A stretch of 64,000 nucleotides of DNA from Celerinatantimonas sp046054195. Its GTDB lineage: Bacteria > Pseudomonadota > Gammaproteobacteria > Enterobacterales > Celerinatantimonadaceae. Under the pieces are notes generated by a model. That model saw nothing but the letters and a program-made list of their open reading frames with translations. It was not told the origin of the DNA and made no database searches. Within the stretch, counting starts at the first letter, position 1. Every line of letters begins with the position of its first letter. Below are positions 26,583 through 34,610 of this stretch, piece after piece. The position numbers and the translations under genes were made by a program. The stretch spans positions 46,622 through 110,621 of the forward strand of contig NZ_JBEQCS010000014.1 in NCBI RefSeq assembly GCF_046054195.1, in the 5' to 3' direction.

Positions 26583-27243
26583 GAGTAAATCCTCTTTTTC
26601 GACTGAATAATCGCAATCTGCGCACGCTAAATTCCAGCACTAATCCAATTACCCAATACAATGCGATAGCAACTAAAAATGCTTTTAATGGTATGAAATA
26701 CGTAGCCTGAACACTGTTGGCCGCAGCGGTAATTTCCTGAACCGTAATGATGCATAAAAAAGCGGTATCTTTTAGACAGATAATCAGTTGGTTACCCAAT
26801 AGCGGCAATGAGCTCATTGTCACGTATGGCAAAATAATATGAATAAAGACCTGATGGCGACGGAAACCATGGGCAACTGCCGCCTCAATCAGCCCTTTGG
26901 GCATGACAATTCGCTGGCCTCTGAATATCTCGAAAAAATAAGCTCCGTGGTAAATCCAAAGCGCTAGCAAACCGGCTGTTGTGGCATCAAAACGGATCCC
27001 AAATTGCGGTAATCCGTAATACATCAAATATGCCAAGATCAGAAATGGCAGGGTTCGCATCATACTGACAAAACCAATTAATATATGGTTTGAAACCCGC
27101 CACTTTCCTTCATAAATAAATAAAAATACACATCCTAATAAAAATGCCAAAATAGATGAAATAACAAATAAATAGAGTGTTTCAAAAAAGCCATTAATAT
27201 AAATGTCTCTCGCACCCCAAATGGCAGCCCATTCGTTCATCAC
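26575..27243 (-). CDS. Polar amino-acid ABC transporter permease 2
   Basis: A 222-residue inner-membrane subunit of the HisM/GlnP family (G-L-I-E-A-A-V-A-H-G-F-R-R-H-Q-V-F is the coupling EAA-loop variant). Five hydrophobic segments. Placed 7 bp after permease 1 and overlapping the ATPase gene; together with those it forms one importer. Confidence 0.9.
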   Translation of the reverse strand: MMNEWAAIWGARDIYINGFFETLYLFVISSILAFLLGCVFLFIYEGKWRVSNHILIGFVSMMRTLPFLILAYLMYYGLPQFGIRFDATTAGLLALWIYHGAYFFEIFRGQRIVMPKGLIEAAVAHGFRRHQVFIHIILPYVTMSSLPLLGNQLIICLKDTAFLCIITVQEITAAANSVQATYFIPLKAFLVAIALYWVIGLVLEFSVRRLRLFSRKRGFTHV

Positions 27244-27250
27244 TTTACTC

Positions 27251-27892
27251 CTACATCGCTAAGCGATGTGCCTGGCGTTCGGCAACATACTGTAAACGAA
27301 CCAGTACCCCGACAATCACCATATAAATTAGACCTGCCCCTAAAATCGGATAAAGTGGCTGATAAGTTACCGCTGCAATTCGATTCGTTACACGGGTTAA
27401 ATCCACCAGCCCAATAATTGCAATCGCTGGACTTCCTTTAATTAAAAAGGACATCTCATTGACTAACGGAGGTAAACTTACGGCAACAATCTGTGGCAAC
27501 ATAATATAACGGAAGAAAACCCATGGAGTCATTCCTACCGATAATGCTGCCTCTCGCTGATCTTTAGAAAAGTTAAGGATAGCTGAGCGCCAAATTTCAG
27601 CATTAAATGCCGCTGTATTAATAGCTAAAGATAAAATTGCAGCGATATGCTTTTCTAGATTAATACCAAGTGCCGGTAGAGAGAGAAATAAAAATAATAC
27701 TAAGGTGATTAAAGGTGTCGAGCGAACAATACTGATATACAAAACGAGAATTTGTTCAACAATCGGTATTTTCTTTTGTCTGATTAATGCGATCAACAGC
27801 CCTGTTGATACACCGATCATAATCGCCAGTCCAGATATCCATAATGTTGTCCAGGCGCCTTTTAATAATAAAATCCAAGCTTCAAAATTCAT
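27251..27892 (-). CDS. Polar amino-acid ABC transporter permease 1
   Basis: A 213-residue HisQ/GlnP-family permease: the S-I-V-R-S-T-P-L-I-T-L-V motif after helix 2 and the EAA loop R-E-A-A-L-S-V-G-M-T-P-W. Five membrane segments. Preceded by a hairpin that separates it from the binding-protein gene, a layout that lets the binding protein be made in excess. Confidence 0.9.
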   Translation of the reverse strand: MNFEAWILLLKGAWTTLWISGLAIMIGVSTGLLIALIRQKKIPIVEQILVLYISIVRSTPLITLVLFLFLSLPALGINLEKHIAAILSLAINTAAFNAEIWRSAILNFSKDQREAALSVGMTPWVFFRYIMLPQIVAVSLPPLVNEMSFLIKGSPAIAIIGLVDLTRVTNRIAAVTYQPLYPILGAGLIYMVIVGVLVRLQYVAERQAHRLAM

Positions 27893-27933
27893 GACAACCC
27901 TCGAAAAAAATACCAGTTAACAGTCTTTAAACA

Positions 27934-27956
27934 CTAGCCGTAATTAATACGGCTAG
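27934..27956 (-). terminator. Intra-operon hairpin after the binding-protein gene
   Basis: CTAGCCGTA / TACGGCTAG, 9-bp stem with 5-nt loop, between the substrate-binding gene and permease 1, with only a short T-run. Probably an attenuator or 3'-stabilising hairpin rather than a full stop. Confidence 0.6.
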
Positions 27957-27967
27957 TTGGACTGTAT

Positions 27968-28843
27968 TTATTTAATTCCGGCCAAGTCATGGAATTCTTT
28001 AACGGTTGTAATAGGTTGATCAGGGAGGTTATTAAAGGCTTGACCAAACCATTTGATCTGCAATTCTTTTAATTTGCCAGTTTCTTTTAAATGTTTGACA
28101 AAGCCACTTAAGAATTTCAGCAATTTAGGACTTTTCTTAGAGACTGGCCACGCTACAAAACCATGACCGGAAACCGCTTGCCCTTTGGCAAAGACATTCG
28201 GATGTTTTTTCACAACATCGTTCACCGAGATAACCGCATTAATCACATAATCCAAGCGACCATTTGCTAAGTCCGCATACGCTTCAGGATATGATTGATA
28301 CTGAACGATTTTCCCAATTTTACCACCGGTTTTTTTAAGCATCACTTCAAGCTCTGGCAAACGAGCTAATAAAGCGCTCCCAGCTTGGATCCCTAAAGTT
28401 TTGCCATCTAAATCAGCAATACTGTTAATACTAACATCCCCTGCTCGCTTAACATAAAAGTCCTGAGCCGATGCCACTGGCGCCACAAAACTTAGCGCTT
28501 TAAGACGATCGTCAGTAATTAGCGCCCCCGTAATAGCCGCATCATATTGACCAGATGACACAGCTGCTAATAAGCCAGTCCAAGGTAAAATATTTTGCTG
28601 AACTTTAAATTTCCCTTTTGCATACTTTTTAAGTTCAATCAAAATATCTTTATGAAAACCGTCTGGTTTTCCATTATTCATAAAGTTAAAAGGTGCATAG
28701 TTATCTTCGGTGACAACTTTTAAGACGCCGCGTTTTTCAATTTCTGGTAAATCAGCAGCTTTAGCGACAACAGAATAACACGTGATAGTTACAACCATTG
28801 CAGCAGCCAATAATTTAATTGGTTTTATTAATTTGAGATCCAT
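27968..28843 (-). CDS. Polar amino-acid ABC transporter periplasmic substrate-binding protein
   Basis: A 291-residue type-3 solute-binding protein (SBP_bac_3): signal peptide to about A-K-A-A (residue 30), then the L-K-V-V-T-E-D-N-Y-A-P-F-N-F-M-N opening and D-A-A-I-T-G-A-L-I-T-D-D-R of ligand-binding lobe 1. First gene of the operon, with GGGTGA before the ATG. The divergent MocR regulator is the likely controller. The layout recalls ectoine (Ehu/EnuR) systems, but no ectoine-degradation gene is present, so the substrate stays open. Confidence 0.9.
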   Translation of the reverse strand: MDLKLIKPIKLLAAAMVVTITCYSVVAKAADLPEIEKRGVLKVVTEDNYAPFNFMNNGKPDGFHKDILIELKKYAKGKFKVQQNILPWTGLLAAVSSGQYDAAITGALITDDRLKALSFVAPVASAQDFYVKRAGDVSINSIADLDGKTLGIQAGSALLARLPELEVMLKKTGGKIGKIVQYQSYPEAYADLANGRLDYVINAVISVNDVVKKHPNVFAKGQAVSGHGFVAWPVSKKSPKLLKFLSGFVKHLKETGKLKELQIKWFGQAFNNLPDQPITTVKEFHDLAGIK

Positions 28844-29043
28844 TCATTTCACCCTTATGGCTATTGGCCATTGTTAATATGAGGTTTCACTTGAGACATT
28901 CATGAATGTTCTTTTTCACTATTAACGAGATCGCCTTCTTGGGGATAGGGCCAGTTACAGAGAAAAAATGTGACAGATGAAATTGTTCAGGCATAAAGAT
29001 TGCAGTGAATTATCTCATGGAGATATGACAAAGGAGTCGAGGC

Positions 29044-30528
29044 ATGATCGAATGTTGCTTACAAATTAGCCTTGATAAAGACCGTGGATTACAGGAACAA
29101 CTGCGTGAAGTACTAGTAACAAGTATATTAGCAGGAAGATTTATCAAAGATGAATCACTACCATCCTGCCGCAGTTTGAGTGAACAATTAAATATCTCAC
29201 GCAATACTGTCTCGCTGGTTTATGAGAGCCTGTGTGCAGACGGTTATCTCATTAGTCGCCCCCGCAGCGGCTATTACATTGCGCCCCAATATGACCCAGA
29301 TTATCTAAGCCAAGATGCCCCCGTTGAAATCGATAGTGATAGCCTAAGTGCACCGAATTGGGACAAATTGCTCAAAAATAGTCCGAGCCAGTTTTTAACT
29401 ATCCATAAGCCGTCCAACTGGATGAAATTTACCTACCCGTTTATCTATGGGCAACCGGATGCCAACTTATTCCCAATGGAGAAATGGCGAGAAGCGGCTC
29501 GTAAAATCACTAGCAATATGCACCCACATGATTGGGTACTAGACCTGATAGACCAAGATGACTCGGCTCTGGTGACTCAATTGCGCAATCATGTTCTGCC
29601 CAAACGGGGCATTATTGCTCAGCCAAGCGAGATTTTAATTACGCTCGGCACTCAAAACGCACTCAGCCTTGTTTCGCAGTTATTATTCAATGAACAGACA
29701 GCCATTGGTGTTGAATCGCCAGTGTATCTTGAGGCGGTCAATACGTTTAAGTTACAGACGCAGCGAATCTATCCACACGCGATTGATTCGCAAGGAATGC
29801 AGCTTAACGAGCGCTCCAAACAATGTGATTATTTTTATGTGACGCCGAGCCATCAGGCTCCGACCGGCGTGAGTATGAGCAATGCTCGGCGCCAAGCACT
29901 ATTGCAACATGCCATCAGCCATGACCAGATTATTTTAGAAGATGATTTTGACTCAGATACCAATATTGAACAGCGGCCACGCCCTGCTCTAAAAGCCAAT
30001 GACCAAAGCGGCCGAGTCATCTACATGAGCAGTTTATCCAAAGCATTGTCCCCAGGATTACGTTTAGGTTATATCGTTGCCCCAGCCGAACTGGTTGATG
30101 AACTGAGGGCCCTACGCCGACTAAACTACCGCCATCCGCCCACTTACATTCAATATCAGCTGGCCTATTTTCTCTCGCAGGGTTATTACGAAAGTTTTCT
30201 GCGCCACTATCGGGAAAACTCGGCCTATCGCTGGAGTATTTTGAAAAATGCGTTAGATAAATATCTTCCGATGTGTCGTTATACCCAAACCAAAGCCACT
30301 GCTTTTTGGATTGAAGCACCTAAAGAGATTAATTGTGAAACGCTTGCTTGGCGGGCCGCTCATAAAAGCATTTTGATTGAACCGGGAAGAAACTATTTTC
30401 TGGAAGAGGACGCCCCATCGAACTTCTTTCGATTGGGCTTTCATGCCATTGCCCCTGAGGCAATTGAACCGGGCATTGCTTCGTTAGCGCAGGTGATGCA
30501 CCACTTGCAACAAAGCCCGGGAAATTAG
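29044..30528 (+). CDS. MocR-type regulator: GntR HTH fused to PLP aminotransferase domain
   Basis: A 494-residue regulator: N-terminal GntR winged helix (about 10-75; S-R-N-T-V-S-L-V-Y-E-S-L is the recognition region) followed by a class I aminotransferase-like domain with the PLP-binding Lys in S-S-L-S-K-A-L-S-P-G-L-R-L-G-Y. MocR proteins (PdxR, GabR, TauR, EnuR) sense an amine-containing ligand through PLP and control neighbouring genes. It is divergent from the ABC operon across a 200-bp gap, so that transporter is the probable target. Confidence 0.9.
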   Translation: MIECCLQISLDKDRGLQEQLREVLVTSILAGRFIKDESLPSCRSLSEQLNISRNTVSLVYESLCADGYLISRPRSGYYIAPQYDPDYLSQDAPVEIDSDSLSAPNWDKLLKNSPSQFLTIHKPSNWMKFTYPFIYGQPDANLFPMEKWREAARKITSNMHPHDWVLDLIDQDDSALVTQLRNHVLPKRGIIAQPSEILITLGTQNALSLVSQLLFNEQTAIGVESPVYLEAVNTFKLQTQRIYPHAIDSQGMQLNERSKQCDYFYVTPSHQAPTGVSMSNARRQALLQHAISHDQIILEDDFDSDTNIEQRPRPALKANDQSGRVIYMSSLSKALSPGLRLGYIVAPAELVDELRALRRLNYRHPPTYIQYQLAYFLSQGYYESFLRHYRENSAYRWSILKNALDKYLPMCRYTQTKATAFWIEAPKEINCETLAWRAAHKSILIEPGRNYFLEEDAPSNFFRLGFHAIAPEAIEPGIASLAQVMHHLQQSPGN

Positions 30529-30533
30529 CGTCA

Positions 30534-31121
30534 TTACTCTTCGAAGGTCGGATTGCCCTGCGCGTCTTTTTTAGGTGCCAATAGAAAATTGGTCTGCGGC
30601 AGCAAGTTTTTCAACAAAATGAGTGATAGCGCCATTGACGTTATCACGCCAAACAGATTGATGATGTTAATCACCGAGCCTAAACCTGAAAGTTGCAGCG
30701 CAAACCCTTGCATCACATTTGATAACGCAGTGATCCCCAAAAGAACAATCAACAGATAACCAATTCCGCGATATTTACCGACAACCCAGATTAAAACAAT
30801 ATTAAGAAGCGGTGCCATTAAAATATACAATCCACCATAGGGCATCGCATTTTGGTGCACGTACAAAAATACAGAAAGAGATTTAATCAGTGCTAATACG
30901 GCAATCACCATCATTAGGATCTGATTGAGCCGTTTAAACTGAACGCGCCGTTGCGGCGTTGGAATTTGAGCTAGAATTCGAGCGACTCGTTTGGCCTCTG
31001 GCATTCGAGCAAACGGAGCATAAATATCCGCTTTTTTTTCGCCAGAGATCACTCGTTGCTCGAGTAATTTATAAAGACTTTTTTTCGCTGGAACCGTCAT
31101 CTTTTCCCACTTCATCCACAT
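30534..31121 (-). CDS. Conserved membrane protein of unknown function (4 TM)
   Basis: About 195 residues: a basic soluble N-terminus (about 65 residues, rich in Arg/Lys) and four hydrophobic helices (about 68-185). I do not recognise a family. The ATG at 31121 is chosen because AGGTCGG precedes it; a TTG codon one triplet earlier and an ATG 24 bases later are alternatives. Convergent with the MocR gene and downstream of the nitrilase gene. Confidence 0.7.
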   Translation of the reverse strand: MWMKWEKMTVPAKKSLYKLLEQRVISGEKKADIYAPFARMPEAKRVARILAQIPTPQRRVQFKRLNQILMMVIAVLALIKSLSVFLYVHQNAMPYGGLYILMAPLLNIVLIWVVGKYRGIGYLLIVLLGITALSNVMQGFALQLSGLGSVINIINLFGVITSMALSLILLKNLLPQTNFLLAPKKDAQGNPTFEE

Positions 31122-31182
31122 CAAAACCGACCTATCATCAGCTGAAATGGCTCAAGATGCAACCTCAAGGGGGAATAAGCAC

Positions 31183-31983
31183 TTACCGAAGATACATATC
31201 GGCTCGACGAAGCGATAAATATGGCCGGTTCAGTTGAGCGTGCTCAACCATGCTCAGATCAAGCTTGCCATAGAGAATTTGCTCTTGATCGTCAGCTTTA
31301 ACAACAACATTACCATCGGGGGAAACCAGCAAAGATTCACCGCTAAAATCCATTTGCCCCTCTTTACCGACTCGATTACACATTGCGATAAACAAACCGT
31401 TTTGCATCGCAGGTATTCGCAGCTCCCATTCAAACATCTCCATTGGTTCTGCTTTCGTGTTGGCGGTGGGGATCACAATTAGCTCAGCACCTTGCAAAGC
31501 ACAACTTCGAATACTTTCAGGAAAATGCCGGTCAAAACAAATAACAATGCCAATTTTACCAAATGGCGTTTCGTACACTTTAAAACCGCTCGATGAAGGG
31601 CTGTAATAGTCTTGCTCGTAAAAACATGCCGCTTGGGTGATATGCACCATGGTTGAGATGCCCGAAATACTACCATCAGGGAGAATCACTAACGAGGCAT
31701 CATAACAGCGTCCCTGTTCTTTGAGATAAACATTTGGCAGAGCAACCACGCCGAGCTCTTTACATTTTTGCTGAAACGCTTTGATATAAGGGCTATCAAG
31801 ACTCAGCTCATAATCGCTAACATCTTGTTTTTCATATTGTGGGAAAAAAGGAGTGAGATGGATCTCTGGAAAACAAATAACGTTAGCGCCATTTTTAGCC
31901 GCTTGCTCTATTGCGCAAAGGGCCTTATCAAAGTTCTCCGCCATAAGTTCACCAAGCTTGGGTTGAACCAATGCAATCTTCAT
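31183..31983 (-). CDS. Carbon-nitrogen hydrolase (nitrilase superfamily), possibly lacking the catalytic Lys
   Basis: A 266-residue alpha-beta-beta-alpha hydrolase. Catalytic Glu40 (C-F-P-E) and Cys (V-I-C-F-D-R-H-F-P-E) are clear. The Lys of the Glu-Lys-Cys triad, normally just before V/S-H-I, is missing: the segment reads S-T-M-V-H-I-T (T111-M112). The family hydrolyses amides, N-carbamoyl compounds or nitriles, usually in the cytoplasm. Nearest relatives by eye are N-carbamoylputrescine/beta-ureidopropionase-like proteins. It may work in nitrogen salvage with the nearby amino-acid transporter, but that is inference. Confidence 0.85.
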   Translation of the reverse strand: MKIALVQPKLGELMAENFDKALCAIEQAAKNGANVICFPEIHLTPFFPQYEKQDVSDYELSLDSPYIKAFQQKCKELGVVALPNVYLKEQGRCYDASLVILPDGSISGISTMVHITQAACFYEQDYYSPSSSGFKVYETPFGKIGIVICFDRHFPESIRSCALQGAELIVIPTANTKAEPMEMFEWELRIPAMQNGLFIAMCNRVGKEGQMDFSGESLLVSPDGNVVVKADDQEQILYGKLDLSMVEHAQLNRPYLSLRRADMYLR

Positions 31984-32066
31984 GATTTATCCTTAAATCA
32001 GTAAGTTATTGACTCACTTTACGCGTAATAAATCTGAAGCAAAACCCTTCAACCAAATAAAATTAA

Positions 32067-32474
32067 TCAGCGAAGCGCCAACGACATTTGAAAATAAGGG
32101 ACATCCTTTTTATAAAAAAGCTCGCTTTGTACTGTCAATCCAAACTTGGCATAAAAAGTCTGTGCACTTTGGCGGGCATCACACCAAAAATCACTGACCT
32201 GCTGAGCGCGCAATTGCTCAATAATATGCTTTAACATAGCAGTGCCAATACCTTGTTTTCTATAGGGTTCAAGAATGGCGAATTTACGTAACCTGGCAGA
32301 ATTGTTTGAGATAAAGATAGAGGCGACACAAACCAATTTCTCATTTTCAAATGCACCATAGTGCATCCCTTGGCTGTCATCCTCTAATCGGCAAAACTCA
32401 ACGCTCTGCTTTGGCCATAAAACCTGATGGCGAATTGCAAGAGTTTGCTCTGCACTAATTGATTTGATTTGCAT
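32067..32474 (-). CDS. GNAT-family N-acetyltransferase
   Basis: A 135-residue acetyltransferase: acetyl-CoA loop Y-R-K-Q-G-I-G-T-A-M (about 70-80) and A-Q-T-F-Y-A-K-F-G-L near the C-terminus. Opens I-S-A-E-Q-T-L-A-I-R-H-Q-V-L-W-P, typical of a group of stand-alone GNATs of unknown target. Confidence 0.85.
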   Translation of the reverse strand: MQIKSISAEQTLAIRHQVLWPKQSVEFCRLEDDSQGMHYGAFENEKLVCVASIFISNNSARLRKFAILEPYRKQGIGTAMLKHIIEQLRAQQVSDFWCDARQSAQTFYAKFGLTVQSELFYKKDVPYFQMSLALR

Positions 32475-32587
32475 AAAAAGATGCCTGTGGATTAAAAATC
32501 CACACTATAGGGTCAGATTGACCATATGTCATCTTTTCATAAAATTTAAGGAAGGCTGATTCGATATTCAGCCTCAATAAAGACCGC

Positions 32588-33196
32588 TCACATCGCTAAT
32601 TTGGCAGGTTCAGAAGCGCAAATATCAGGAGTTTGATAAAGCCATTGCAGGTGGCGTTCATAAAATGGCAGCGCATTAACCCCAAAGAGTCGCCCCTGCT
32701 GATAAGTGACAGCTAAGAATATATCAGCAAGAGAAAAATAATGGCTTACCATAAACTGCGATTGATTACATAGCTGTGATTTGAGTTTAACTAACCCTTC
32801 GTAAACCCAATCGCGGCGATATTCGGTCAGTTGTTCCTCGCTAATTTCCTGGCGAAGCATTTTAATTGCCGAGCGCTGCAAAGGGGCTTGAATAGTCGTT
32901 ACGACATATTCACAAATTTGGCGAATACAAGCTCTGTCGAAAACATTTTGTCCAAATAGCGGCTTTGATGGAAACAGCTCTTCTAAACATTCTAAAATGG
33001 CTAATGGCTCTTTAATATAAAGACCATCCACACTAAGAGTCGGTAGATACGCAAAGGGATTGACTCGCAAATAGGTCGACATGCGCTCATCTGGGCCAAT
33101 TTCAATACGTTGGTAATCAATATTTTTGTAATTTAATGCCCATTCAACACATCGTGATCGGTCTGAATCGGTTGAACTATATAGAATAAATTCCAT
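32588..33196 (-). CDS. Glutathione S-transferase family protein
   Basis: A 202-residue GST: N-terminal thioredoxin fold with the S-S-T-D-S-D-R-S-R-C-V-E-W-A-L motif resembling the zeta-class/maleylacetoacetate isomerase active site, Y-L-P-T-L at the cis-Pro position (about 51-55), and an all-helical C-terminal domain. No pathway partners are nearby, so the substrate is unknown. Confidence 0.85.
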   Translation of the reverse strand: MEFILYSSTDSDRSRCVEWALNYKNIDYQRIEIGPDERMSTYLRVNPFAYLPTLSVDGLYIKEPLAILECLEELFPSKPLFGQNVFDRACIRQICEYVVTTIQAPLQRSAIKMLRQEISEEQLTEYRRDWVYEGLVKLKSQLCNQSQFMVSHYFSLADIFLAVTYQQGRLFGVNALPFYERHLQWLYQTPDICASEPAKLAM

Positions 33197-33774
33197 ATCC
33201 CCTCATATTTTATCTATGACTAAACTCGGGCTTTCTCATATTGGTTCAGGTAATGACATCAACATGCATTAAGGAGTCTGACTTGATGATTTTACATACA
33301 ATACTGGCTATTTCTGTGACATCGCAGAGGGATGCACGACAATACAAAGGAAAAAACGTACATCTCATGCGTTCAAGAATATGACAGACGTTAAGTCAAA
33401 AGCATTTAAAAATAATCAATTCAATCGCATAACGAATCAACAAAAAAGCAGAACTGATGCATCCCTTTAACTTAAACACAATGTAAGTATTACCTTTTTT
33501 AACTGTATCATTCAAATGAAACACCGTTTTCACCATAAAAAAATGCCACAAATTTAACGGTGCGCAAGAAAGATGCTGATAACGTTCTAGTCAACTAGGT
33601 CGCTAGCAAAATACCTAACTAAAACACTCAACTATATAGGCTTAAAAAATTGTATTTAAGGTGTCTTTTACCATGGATAGCAGTCGATTTTTATGATTTT
33701 TCGTTAAATTTTCTAGTTTACTGTAATGTTTAAATTGACCGAAGAGAATGAGGTTTTGCTAAGCAACTTTAATT
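33197..33774. other. Gene-free AT-rich stretch
   Basis: About 580 bp without a credible coding frame. It lies upstream of the GST gene (leftward) and ends at a strong plus-strand terminator for which no plus-strand gene exists. A small RNA could be encoded here, but no promoter can be fixed by eye. Confidence 0.35.
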
Positions 33775-33804
33775 AAGGGGCACGACACTGAATGCCCCTT
33801 TTTT
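33775..33804 (+). terminator. Strong plus-strand intrinsic terminator, possibly bidirectional
   Basis: AAGGGGCA / TGCCCCTT with a 10-nt loop, followed by further T (six in a row in total). On the minus strand it follows the cyclase gene directly but is followed only by TTAATTAAAG. It best terminates rightward transcription, for which no gene is visible. Confidence 0.75.
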
Positions 33805-33807
33805 AAG

Positions 33808-34593
33808 TTATTGAACAAACGCAGTAATAGCCACAGGCGATCCTGAACCATTGTGCAGTTTAGGCAAACCGATAACTAATGTTGTACCGGTGGCTGGTAA
33901 TTGGTTTAAATGAGCAATACATTCGATGCTAATTTTATGGGCAGCCATCAATTGGGTATTGGTCTGATACTCTTCGTCAGCACTTGGGTCGACCCCATGG
34001 GTATCAATCGCAATACCGGCTATATGGCGATCATCGAGCAAAAACTTAGTGGTTTTGCCCGCTACCCCAGGAAAATGCAGATGTCCTTTGGCGTCTTCAT
34101 TGATGAATTTTTTAGGATTGTGCCACAGCTCTTCCCAGCCCGTATAAAAAAGGACCATACTCCCTTCAGGGATTTTACCATGCTGACTTTCCCAAGCTTT
34201 TACATCGGCAATTGAGATCACATAATCCGCATCGTTTTTAGTTTTAGCTCGAACATCAATCATCACCGCAGGTACAACTAATGATGATGTTTTATAGCTA
34301 TCGATACCCGATTTACCTGCAATAAAACTGTTCGGCGCATTCATATGGGTCGCACTATGCTCGCCAATTGAAAACTCCCGCAGGTAATAACCATCTTTAT
34401 CCATCTGTGCAACGGTTTTAAATACCACCTTAGGATCGCCTGGCCACAACGGGATCTGCTCAGTTATCTCATGACTCAATGAAACAACTTTATGGTAATT
34501 AATGGTATGCATTGCACTGCCTGCCCAACTGAATGAAGATATAAAAAACAAAACCCCTAAACACTTCGAATACGACCGAAATGACATCAACAT
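33808..34593 (-). CDS. Periplasmic cyclase-family hydrolase
   Basis: A 261-residue member of the Cyclase/kynurenine-formamidase-like family (metal-dependent amide or lactone hydrolases). An N-terminal signal peptide (about 1-27) predicts export. The family metal motif H-x-G-T-H-x-D-x-P-x-H appears in the variant H-S-A-T-H-M-N-A-P-N, and the later D-T-H-G-V-D-P-S and H-G-S-G-S-P segments fit. A strong AAGGAGG precedes the ATG. It follows the hybrid histidine-kinase gene by 17 bp in one operon, which is unusual for this enzyme. Substrate unknown. Confidence 0.85.
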   Translation of the reverse strand: MLMSFRSYSKCLGVLFFISSFSWAGSAMHTINYHKVVSLSHEITEQIPLWPGDPKVVFKTVAQMDKDGYYLREFSIGEHSATHMNAPNSFIAGKSGIDSYKTSSLVVPAVMIDVRAKTKNDADYVISIADVKAWESQHGKIPEGSMVLFYTGWEELWHNPKKFINEDAKGHLHFPGVAGKTTKFLLDDRHIAGIAIDTHGVDPSADEEYQTNTQLMAAHKISIECIAHLNQLPATGTTLVIGLPKLHNGSGSPVAITAFVQ

Positions 34594-34610
34594 AAAACCT
34601 CCTTGGCAAA

